Shown in pieces: positions 1 through 4,251 of a stretch of 5,353 bases of DNA. The stretch is from Propionibacteriaceae bacterium. GTDB lineage: Bacteria; Actinomycetota; Actinomycetes; Propionibacteriales; Propionibacteriaceae. The stretch is taken from contig JAKDIK010000201.1 of assembly GCA_030450535.1 (NCBI GenBank), forward strand, positions 1 through 5,353, in the 5' to 3' direction. Under the pieces are notes generated by a model that saw nothing but the letters and a program-made list of their open reading frames with translations, did not search any database and was not told the origin of the DNA. The stretch's first letter is position 1; each line of letters starts with the position of its first letter. The translations under genes were made by a program, and so were the position numbers.

Positions 1-62
1 CCCAGAGCCCAGAGCCCAGCGCCGCGCAAGGAGTGCCTCGGGAGCTGATCCGAGAGCCACCT
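1..62. other. Left edge, upstream of the MATE gene
   Basis: This stretch has no gene of its own. It opens with the heptamer CCCAGAG twice in tandem plus a partial third copy (positions 1-19). A strong Shine-Dalgarno-like AAGGAG follows at 28-33, but it overlaps the first possible GTG (33-35), so it cannot serve that codon, and no start codon lies 5-9 bases beyond it. A weaker GAGAG at 52-56 sits 6 bases before the GTG at 63. No convincing promoter is visible; the real promoter may lie to the left of the window. Confidence 0.4.
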
Positions 63-1427
63 GTGAGCATGACGTCGGATGGCCCGCGAGGGCGGCCTAC
101 CCTGAGGACCGTGATCCGCCACCGACCCGCGACCGGCCATCGCCGCGAGGTGCTCGCGTTGGCGATCCCGGCGTTCGCGACGCTGGTGTCCGAGCCGCTG
201 CTGCTGCTCGCCGACTCCGCGATCGTGGGACACTTGGGCACTCCACAGCTCGCCGGGCTCGGCATCGCTGGCAACCTGGTCGGGCTCCTGACCGGGTTGT
301 GCGTGTTCCTCGCCTACGGCTCCACAGCGACTGTCGCGCGGAGGCTGGGTGCCGGTGATCGCCACGGGGCACTGTCGGGCGGCATCGACGGGATCGCACT
401 CGCGGTGTTGATCGGCGCGGCGCTCACCGCGGTCCTGCAGGTGGCGCTGGATCCGATCGTCGCCCTCTACGGAGCGACCGGCGACGTGGCCCAGTACGCC
501 ACCACGTACCTGCGGATCGTGACCTTCGCCTTCCCGTTTCTGCTCGTCCTGCTGGCCTCCACCGGGGTTCTGCGGGGGCTGCAGGACACCCGCACCCCAC
601 TCAAGGTCGCCGTCGCGCTCAACCTGACGAACATCGCGCTCAACGTCCTCTTCGTCTACGGGCTCGGGCTGGGCATCGCCGGAGCAGCCTGGGGAACGCT
701 GCTGTCGCAGGCAGCCGCGTCCACCCTCCTGGCGACCCTCGTGCTGCGCGGGGCCCGCCGCGAGGGTGCGCCGATGCGCTTCCGACTGGGCGGCGTCCTC
801 GCCTCCGCCCGGGCCGGCGCGTGGCTGCTGGTGCGCACCGCCGCCCTCCATGCCACGTTGACCGTGACCACGGTGGTGGCCGCGCGCATGGGCGCGACCA
901 GCCTGGCGGCCCACCAGGTGGTGAACTCGCTGTGGATGTTCCTGGCCTTCGCCCTCGACTCCATCGCGATCGCAGCCCAGGCCATCATCGGGCGGTACCT
1001 CGGGGCGGGCGACCCCTCGGCCGTCGGCGGGCTCACCGCCATGATGGTGCGCTGGGGGGTGGGTTTTGGGGTCGTGCTCGGCCTCCTCATGGCGGCGATC
1101 AGCCCATGGCTGGGCATGTTCTTCACGCCGGACGCCGGGGTCCAGGCCCTCGTCGGCCGGGTCGCGCTGGTGGTCGCGGTGCTGCTGCCACTGGCAGGGC
1201 TGGTGTACGTGCTGGATGGCGTCCTGATCGGCGCCGGCGACGCGCGCTACCTGGCGCTCGCCGGCACCGTCGTTGCGCTCGTCCACGTGCCCTTCGCCCT
1301 CTGGGTGGACGCCGCGGGCGCCGGTCTGGTCTGGCTGTGGGCCGCGTACGGGATCGCCATGGCCGGACGCGGACTCGCCCTGGCCCTGCGTGCCCGCGGC
1401 ACGGAGTGGCAGCGCCTCGGCGCCTGA
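63..1427 (+). CDS. MATE-family efflux transporter (DinF-like)
   Basis: This is a cytoplasmic-membrane antiporter of the MATE family, DinF-like branch. Such proteins export organic cations, drugs or metabolites in exchange for H+ or Na+. The product is about 454 residues, close to the usual family size, and is almost wholly hydrophobic, consistent with 12 membrane helices in two related halves. Visible hallmarks are the first-helix motif EPLLLLADSAIVGHLG, with the acidic Asp that in studied MATEs takes part in cation coupling, the loop GVLRGLQDTRTPLK after the first half, and the matching GVLIGAGDARYL in the second half. The start is uncertain: GTG 33 overlaps its own ribosome-binding site, GTG 63 has GAGAG 6 bases upstream, ATG 69 is close behind, and GTG 111 has GAGG 3 bases upstream. 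Conserved sequence begins only near base 144, so all of these keep the domain intact. The substrate cannot be inferred. The gene converges on the lipoprotein gene. Confidence 0.93.
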   Translation: MSMTSDGPRGRPTLRTVIRHRPATGHRREVLALAIPAFATLVSEPLLLLADSAIVGHLGTPQLAGLGIAGNLVGLLTGLCVFLAYGSTATVARRLGAGDRHGALSGGIDGIALAVLIGAALTAVLQVALDPIVALYGATGDVAQYATTYLRIVTFAFPFLLVLLASTGVLRGLQDTRTPLKVAVALNLTNIALNVLFVYGLGLGIAGAAWGTLLSQAAASTLLATLVLRGARREGAPMRFRLGGVLASARAGAWLLVRTAALHATLTVTTVVAARMGATSLAAHQVVNSLWMFLAFALDSIAIAAQAIIGRYLGAGDPSAVGGLTAMMVRWGVGFGVVLGLLMAAISPWLGMFFTPDAGVQALVGRVALVVAVLLPLAGLVYVLDGVLIGAGDARYLALAGTVVALVHVPFALWVDAAGAGLVWLWAAYGIAMAGRGLALALRARGTEWQRLGA

Positions 1428-1443
1428 GCCGACGCCGAGGCGC
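1412..1443. terminator. Hairpin spanning the MATE stop codon, probable terminator
   Basis: There is a perfect 11-bp inverted repeat: GCGCCTCGGCG at 1412-1422 pairs with CGCCGAGGCGC at 1433-1443, leaving a 10-base loop that contains the TGA stop (1425-1427). It lies between two convergent genes and could act in both directions. No T-run follows on either strand, so it is not a classical intrinsic terminator. GC-rich hairpins without a U-tract are common at actinobacterial gene ends, and it might instead protect the mRNA 3' end. Confidence 0.55.
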
Positions 1444-1487
1444 CCGCGACCGCCGTCCGCCGACCGCGGCCGCCGGTCAGGCGTCCG

Positions 1488-2081
1488 TCACAGCGCCGCG
1501 CACTGATCCTCGGAGTCACCGCGCACGGTGTTGCCACCGCCGGTCGGCGCGGGGTTGTTGCGCTCGCACTCGAGGTTGCCGTCGATCGTGTTGTTCTCGA
1601 AGGTCTGCGTGCCCGTGTTGTCCTCGGACTTCAGGTTGCCGTCGATCGTGACCCCGCTCACGAGCGCGTCGCCCCCGTCCTCGAGCTCGATGTTGCCGTC
1701 GACGCGGCCGCCTGTCACCGTGATGCTGGCATGAGCGTCGCCCTTGACGTTGCCGTCGATCGTCATGTTGGTGAGCACGACGCTGGCGCCCGAGCCGACC
1801 TCGACGTTGCCGTCCAACCGGCCGTCCGCCAGGGTGCAGCTCTCCCCCGCCCTCACCCTCACATCGCCGTCGCTGATCGCGCACTCGGCGCCGCCCATCG
1901 CAGGGCTCGCGGTGGTCTGCGCGGCCTGGGTGGTCTGCGCAGTCTCGGTGGTCTGCGCGGGTGCTGCGGCCGTGGTGGGCGCGACGGTCACGGCCGGGGA
2001 GGTGGTGGCGGTGGGGGTCGCCGTGGTGCACCCCGCGAGGGCCAACGTCGCGATGGACAGGCTGACAAGGGTCTTCTTCAT
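1488..2081 (-). CDS. Lipoprotein with predicted beta-helix of 19-20-residue repeats
   Basis: The 197-residue product was not matched to a named family. Residues 1-17 form a lipoprotein signal (KK, then a hydrophobic core), ending in the lipobox LAGC with C18 as the lipidated Cys. Residues 19-62 are a Thr/Ala/Pro/Gln-rich spacer containing the tandem hexapeptides AQTTET, AQTTQA and AQTTAS. From about residue 67 a repeat of the type (I/V/L)DGN(V/I/L) recurs with its Asn/Asp at 73, 92, 111, 130, 149, 169 and 189. That is seven units of 19-20 residues, as expected for rungs of a right-handed beta-helix, somewhat like bactofilin or polymer-forming repeats. Cysteines occur only near the two ends of this domain (67 and 82; 172 and 194), suggesting disulfide-locked caps. 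The start chosen is the second of two adjacent ATGs because GGGGA lies 5 bases before it; ATG 2084 would add one Met. It is likely a membrane-tethered extracytoplasmic structural or binding protein; any ligand is unknown. Confidence 0.85.
   Translation of the reverse strand: MKKTLVSLSIATLALAGCTTATPTATTSPAVTVAPTTAAAPAQTTETAQTTQAAQTTASPAMGGAECAISDGDVRVRAGESCTLADGRLDGNVEVGSGASVVLTNMTIDGNVKGDAHASITVTGGRVDGNIELEDGGDALVSGVTIDGNLKSEDNTGTQTFENNTIDGNLECERNNPAPTGGGNTVRGDSEDQCAAL
1515..1871 (-). repeat. Seven 57/60-bp coding repeats of the beta-helix rungs
   Basis: On the + strand the core word GTTGCCGTCGATCGT (antisense of the codons for TIDGN) or a variant recurs at 1575, 1635, 1692, 1749 and 1806. 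Diverged copies occur at 1515 (VRGD) and 1863 (SDGD). The spacings are 60, 60, 57, 57, 57 and 57 bases, all whole codons. The DNA word is conserved more tightly than the amino acids require, which points to duplication of a single rung. Confidence 0.85.
1912..1958 (-). repeat. 18-bp tandem repeat in the lipoprotein spacer
   Basis: The 11-mer GTGGTCTGCGC is perfectly repeated at 1912-1922, 1930-1940 and 1948-1958, an exact 18-bp period. On the coding strand each unit gives six residues of the AQTTxx type. The copies sit in the flexible spacer between the lipidated Cys and the beta-helix, so a change in copy number would alter tether length without shifting the frame. Confidence 0.85.
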
Positions 2082-2130
2082 CATGGTCCCCAGTCTGTCG
2101 CACTCGCATGAGAAGGTCGTGAGAGCCGTG

Positions 2131-2144
2131 GGAGAACCCTCTCC
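2131..2144. promoter_or_regulatory. Small inverted repeat in the divergent intergenic region
   Basis: GGAGA at 2131-2135 and TCTCC at 2140-2144 form a perfect 5-bp inverted repeat around ACCC. It lies between the start of the lipoprotein gene and the possible promoter of the acidic small protein, where an operator would fit. It is short enough to be chance in GC-rich DNA. Confidence 0.2.
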
Positions 2145-2162
2145 TCCGGATCCCCGGGCCTC

Positions 2163-2192
2163 TGGACTCGAGGACACCGGCATCCGTAGGGT
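2163..2192 (+). promoter_or_regulatory. Candidate promoter of the acidic small protein
   Basis: TGGACT (2163-2168, four of six matches to TTGACA) is followed after 18 bases by TAGGGT (2187-2192), which fits the actinobacterial -10 form TANNNT. A start of transcription 7 bases past the -10 would fall at 2199, next to the ATG at 2200, so the mRNA could be leaderless. The same bases also read as AGGG, a weak Shine-Dalgarno 9 bases before that ATG. Both readings cannot be functional in one transcript. Confidence 0.4.
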
Positions 2193-2199
2193 GAACCTC

Positions 2200-2364
2200 A
2201 TGAGCATGGACGCATTCGACGACGATCCCCGGGCGGAGGATGCCCTGGAGGAGATCGTCCATCACGAGGACACCGACGTGGAGGAGATCGTGCGCGGACG
2301 TGATGACGATCGCGCCGAACGCGATCCCGACGAACGCACCGTCGATCTGGACGAGGATCGCTGA
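2200..2364 (+). CDS. Small, highly acidic hypothetical protein (54 aa)
   Basis: I do not recognise a family. The 54-residue product has 24 acidic residues (15 Asp, 9 Glu), 7 Arg, no Lys and no Cys. It has no signal peptide or membrane segment, so it is probably cytosolic. The segment EEIV occurs twice (residues 17-20 and 28-31), separated by HHEDTDV, which suggests two short amphipathic stretches. The rest is Asp/Arg-rich and probably disordered. About three quarters of third codon positions are G or C, in keeping with coding, though lower than in the large genes around it. ATG 2200 is preferred; ATG 2206 and GTG 2191 are in frame. The frame is open upstream as far as 1744, but that part is antisense to the lipoprotein and then contains rare codons such as AGA and AGG. 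A nucleic-acid mimic, chaperone-like or metal-binding role is conceivable, but nothing in the sequence shows one. Confidence 0.62.
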   Translation: MSMDAFDDDPRAEDALEEIVHHEDTDVEEIVRGRDDDRAERDPDERTVDLDEDR

Positions 2365-2381
2365 GGTTCCACCTCCCGTAC

Positions 2382-2402
2382 GGTCCCGGGCGCCACGGGA
2401 CC
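2382..2402 (+). terminator. Hairpin after the acidic small protein
   Basis: GGTCCCG (2382-2388) pairs with CGGGACC (2396-2402) around a 7-base loop, 17 bases past the stop codon of the small protein. No T-run follows. Its position between that gene and the LacI-type gene fits a terminator, or an attenuator in a shared transcript. Confidence 0.4.
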
Positions 2403-2512
2403 CTCCGCGTGGACGCACCACGTCAGCGCATCCACGCACCTCAGCCCTGGGAGGCCGACGCTGGCCCGCGGCCACCCCACGCGCTACGCTCCGACTGAAT
2501 CGTCACACTCCG

Positions 2513-2517
2513 GGAGG
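2513..2517 (+). promoter_or_regulatory. Ribosome-binding site of the LacI-type gene
   Basis: GGAGG ends 5 bases before ATG 2523. This is a strong, well-spaced Shine-Dalgarno that fixes the start. Upstream, TACGCT (2485-2490) could be a -10 element, but its matching -35 position is poor, and no clear autoregulatory palindrome with a central CG is seen between 2403 and 2512. Confidence 0.8.
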
Positions 2518-2522
2518 ATTGC

Positions 2523-3587
2523 ATGGCTGCTCGACGCGTGACCGTGAAGGACGTCGCCAAGCGGGCCGGGGTATCCCAGGCAACGGTCAGTTACGTCCTG
2601 AACGAGAACTCCGGCCAGACCATCACGCCCGCCACCCAGTTGCGCGTCCGCGACGCCGTCCGCGAACTCGGTTACACGCCCTCGCGCGCGGCCCGCGTCC
2701 TCCGGTCGGGACGCTCCGACCTCGTCCTGCTCCTTCTGCCGGACGCCCCCATCGGCGAAAACCTCGCCCGCATGATGGAGCGGTTCACCGACGCCATGGA
2801 CACCCACGGCTACCTCGCCGTGACCCGCCGCAAGCGCCGGGGCCAGCCGATGGGCCACCTCGTCGCCGAGATCGCACCGGCAGCCGTGTTCTGCATGGGC
2901 CCCGTGGGTCCGGAGGACGCACCGTGGGTCGACGACCTGTCGCTGCCGGTCGTTTGTCTGGGCGCCGACACCGGCCGCTGGACCACCGACCCGCTGAGCG
3001 AATCCCGGTCCGGGGAATCCCGATCCGCCGAGACCCTGTCCGGCGAGACCCAGTCCGGTGATCAGCCGCACCACCTCGACCTCGACGACGTCTCCGTCCT
3101 CCAGGTCGAGCACCTCGTCGCCGCAGGCCACCGCCGGCTCGGCATCGCCCGCCCCCGCAGCCCCGAACTGGCCATGTACGCCGGGCCGCGCTCCGATCGC
3201 GTCCGCAGGGCCTGCGCCGAGCGGGACCTGCCCGAACCGCTCGAGATCATGCTGGATCTCAACCCCGAGGACGCCATCGCCGCCGTCACCGAGTGGCGCG
3301 AGGCCGGGGTGACGGCGGTCGCCGCCTACAACGACGAGTACGCCATCGCGGTGCTCGCCGGCCTGCGCCTGAGCGGACTCGCCGCTCCGGCCGATCTCGC
3401 CGTGGTGGGTGTCGACGACATCCCGCTGGCCGCGCTCACCAATCCGCCGCTCACCAGTGTGAGCCTCGACCTCAAGGCGGCCGTCGACCACGCGGCGGCG
3501 TCGGTGCTCCGTGCGTTGGGCGCGGATCCGGACGCCCCCGCTGCCGCCGGCCCGCCGCTGCGCGTCGTCGCGCGCGAATCGGCCTGA
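2523..3587 (+). CDS. LacI/GalR-family transcriptional regulator
   Basis: This 354-residue protein is a DNA-binding repressor of the LacI/GalR type. Residues 6-27 are the N-terminal helix-turn-helix (VTVKDVAKRAGVSQATVSYVLN). Residues 50-65 form the hinge (GYTPSRAARVLRSGRS), with L60 at the place of the Leu that LacI inserts at the operator centre. By alignment to LacI, the DNA-reading positions Tyr17, Gln18 and Arg22 are Gln19, Ala20 and Tyr24 here. The effector domain follows; its C-terminal part is typical (YNDEYAIAVLAGLRLSG, then AVVGVDDIPLAALTNPPLTSV), so a small ligand, often a sugar, is expected. The N-terminal half of that domain is less typical, and residues 159-180 are a Ser/Gly/Glu repeat insertion. 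Start: GGAGG 5 bases upstream. No sugar transporter or hydrolase adjoins it, so target and ligand are unknown. The opposite strand has a longer open frame (2484-3629), which is a shadow. Confidence 0.93.
   Translation: MAARRVTVKDVAKRAGVSQATVSYVLNENSGQTITPATQLRVRDAVRELGYTPSRAARVLRSGRSDLVLLLLPDAPIGENLARMMERFTDAMDTHGYLAVTRRKRRGQPMGHLVAEIAPAAVFCMGPVGPEDAPWVDDLSLPVVCLGADTGRWTTDPLSESRSGESRSAETLSGETQSGDQPHHLDLDDVSVLQVEHLVAAGHRRLGIARPRSPELAMYAGPRSDRVRRACAERDLPEPLEIMLDLNPEDAIAAVTEWREAGVTAVAAYNDEYAIAVLAGLRLSGLAAPADLAVVGVDDIPLAALTNPPLTSVSLDLKAAVDHAAASVLRALGADPDAPAAAGPPLRVVARESA
2997..3062 (+). repeat. Degenerate 15-bp tandem repeat inside the LacI-type gene
   Basis: Codons 159-180 read as successive units SESR, SGESR, SAETL, SGETQ and SGD. 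At the DNA level TCCGG or TCCGC recurs about every 15 bases, followed by GAATCCCG or GAGACCC. The stretch lies between the strand ending VVCLGAD and the helix DLDDVSVLQVEHLVAAGH, where most LacI proteins have only a short connection. It is most likely an exposed, flexible loop. Confidence 0.75.
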
Positions 3588-3620
3588 GCGCCCGCGTCCG
3601 AACCTGAGCGTCTGCATCCT

Positions 3621-3659
3621 GAAAAACACGAACGCCGCGACCCGTTGCGGTCGCGGCGT
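3621..3659 (-). terminator. Intrinsic terminator of the cold-shock gene
   Basis: A perfect 11-bp stem (ACGCCGCGACC at 3632-3642 with GGTCGCGGCGT at 3649-3659) encloses a 6-base loop. Read on the - strand it is followed by TCGTG and five T residues (3626-3622), a classical intrinsic terminator 15 bases past the stop codon of the cold-shock gene. On the + strand the same hairpin lies 44 bases after the LacI-type stop codon but has no T-run, so it may stop that transcript too, less efficiently. Confidence 0.88.
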
Positions 3660-3674
3660 CCGAGGTGCGTCAGA

Positions 3675-3878
3675 TCAGATGATCTGGATGTTGCTGGCCT
3701 GCAGCCCCTTCGCACCCTGCTCGGTGTCGAACTCCACCTTGTCGCCCTCGTTGAGCGAGCGGAAGCCGCGCGCGTTGATGGCGGTGAAATGTGCGAAGAC
3801 GTCGGCCGAGCCGTCGTCGGGGGAGATGAAGCCGTAACCCTTATCAGGGTTGAACCACTTCACGGTTCCGGTTGCCAT
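3675..3878 (-). CDS. Cold-shock protein, CspA family
   Basis: This 67-residue protein is a single cold-shock domain, the usual length of bacterial CspA-type proteins. It is a five-stranded OB-fold that binds single-stranded RNA and DNA and melts mRNA secondary structure in the cytoplasm. The opening GTVKWFNPDKGYGFI contains RNP1 (K13-I18), and VFAHF (27-31) is RNP2, with Ala at the position often held by Val. The aromatic nucleic-acid-binding residues W8, F9, Y15, F17, F28 and F31 are all present. Upstream on the - strand are two Shine-Dalgarno-like sites: AGGA 3 bases before the ATG, which is tight, and AAGGA about 12 bases before it. The gene is monocistronic, with its own terminator and a gene-free upstream region. 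Whether it is cold-induced or constitutive cannot be told, since actinobacteria often carry several copies. Confidence 0.97.
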   Translation of the reverse strand: MATGTVKWFNPDKGYGFISPDDGSADVFAHFTAINARGFRSLNEGDKVEFDTEQGAKGLQASNIQII

Positions 3879-3983
3879 GGATCCTGCTTTCCTTTTGTTG
3901 CGTGACGCCCCATGGTTCAGGGGAGTCCGTGAGGATGCTCCGACCAGACGCTTCCAGGTCCGGTCATCCCATCCTTCCCCACG

Positions 3984-4010
3984 ACCCTACACTGCCGAGG
4001 CGTCCAGCAA
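3984..4010 (-). promoter_or_regulatory. Weak candidate promoter of the cold-shock gene
   Basis: On the - strand TTGCTG (4010-4005) is followed after 15 bases by TAGGGT (3989-3984), which matches TANNNT. The spacer is shorter than the usual 17. Transcription from here would give a leader of about 100 bases, in line with the long leaders known for csp mRNAs. Confidence 0.3.
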
Positions 4011-4064
4011 AGGGGGTTGCCACAGCGGGCCAACGACCAGTCCACACCCGTGGGGCCGGCGGAC

Positions 4065-4074
4065 GACCGCGGTC
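4065..4074. promoter_or_regulatory. Perfect 10-bp palindrome
   Basis: GACCGCGGTC equals its own reverse complement. It lies mid-way in the divergent region between csp and the M23 gene, a possible protein-binding site. Its centre is GC, not the CG typical of LacI-family operators, so it is not an obvious target of the nearby regulator. Confidence 0.25.
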
Positions 4075-4221
4075 TTCGACGCGACGGCGGACGGGCGTCC
4101 ACCCCGGTTCGCCGAGAGTTGGGCAACAGTTGAATTACTTCACCTCTCCGAGGACTGGACTTTCGGGGCATACTGGACCAAGCTTCACCGCAGCGGTTGC
4201 TCCCGGGGTTCCCCACCCGTT

Positions 4222-4242
4222 CCCTAGTACAAGCCCTAGTAC
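4222..4242 (+). repeat. 9-bp direct repeat before the M23 start
   Basis: CCCTAGTAC occurs at 4222-4230 and again at 4234-4242, a 12-base period, separated by AAG. It ends directly before the GAGG ribosome-binding site (4243-4246) of the M23 gene. It contains the generally scarce tetramer CTAG twice. One helical turn is 10-11 bp, so both copies would face nearly the same side of the DNA. Confidence 0.6.
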
Positions 4243-4246
4243 GAGG
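4243..4246 (+). promoter_or_regulatory. Ribosome-binding site of the M23 gene
   Basis: GAGG ends 5 bases before ATG 4252 and selects this start over the in-frame ATGs at 4306 and 4309, which would give a shorter and more usual signal-peptide n-region but have no Shine-Dalgarno. Confidence 0.75.
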
Positions 4247-4251
4247 AAGTC

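Larger units (their letters stand above)
3879..4251. other. 373-bp gene-free divergent region between csp and the M23 gene
   Basis: The open frames crossing this stretch have no start signal, no recognisable domain and low-complexity composition, so I see no gene. It should hold the promoters of both flanking genes. Notable contents are the csp leader, a 10-bp perfect palindrome (4065-4074), an AT-richer patch at about 4119-4140 that stands out from its surroundings, and a 9-bp direct repeat just before the M23 ribosome-binding site. No tRNA or known riboswitch core was recognised. Confidence 0.6.

Noticed and set aside
1512..1526. RGD tripeptide in the last rung of the lipoprotein
   Set aside because: It occupies the place of the DGN motif in the repeat, so it is a diverged rung rather than a cell-adhesion signal.
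1744..2199. Upstream extension of the acidic small-protein frame
   Set aside because: It runs antisense to the lipoprotein gene and then through its promoter region, with rarer codons and no good start. The local starts at 2200 or 2206 are better supported.
2149..2234. GATCCCCGGGC twice (2149-2159 and 2224-2234), resembling a vector polylinker
   Set aside because: Only the short BamHI/SmaI-like core matches a polylinker and the flanks do not. The second copy is coding sequence of the small protein, so cloning-vector contamination is not supported.
1516..2475. Long - strand open frame with a hydrophobic-looking stretch opposite the acidic small protein
   Set aside because: Antisense Asp codons (GAC, GAT) read as Val and Ile, which creates a false hydrophobic segment. 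The rest is Arg/Gly/His low complexity antisense or out of frame to the lipoprotein.
2484..3629. 381-codon - strand frame, longer than the LacI-type gene opposite it
   Set aside because: Its product is Gly/Val/Arg/His-rich with no domain, as expected for the antisense of a GC-rich gene. The + strand has a clear helix-turn-helix and ribosome-binding site.
3850..4227. + strand open frames across the csp/M23 intergenic region
   Set aside because: They have no ribosome-binding site, no recognisable domain and mixed composition, and they begin inside csp on the opposite strand.
4140..4251. Possible cyclic-di-AMP (ydaO-type) riboswitch before the cell-wall hydrolase gene
   Set aside because: Such riboswitches occur before wall-hydrolase genes in actinobacteria, but I could not find the conserved core segments in the right order here.
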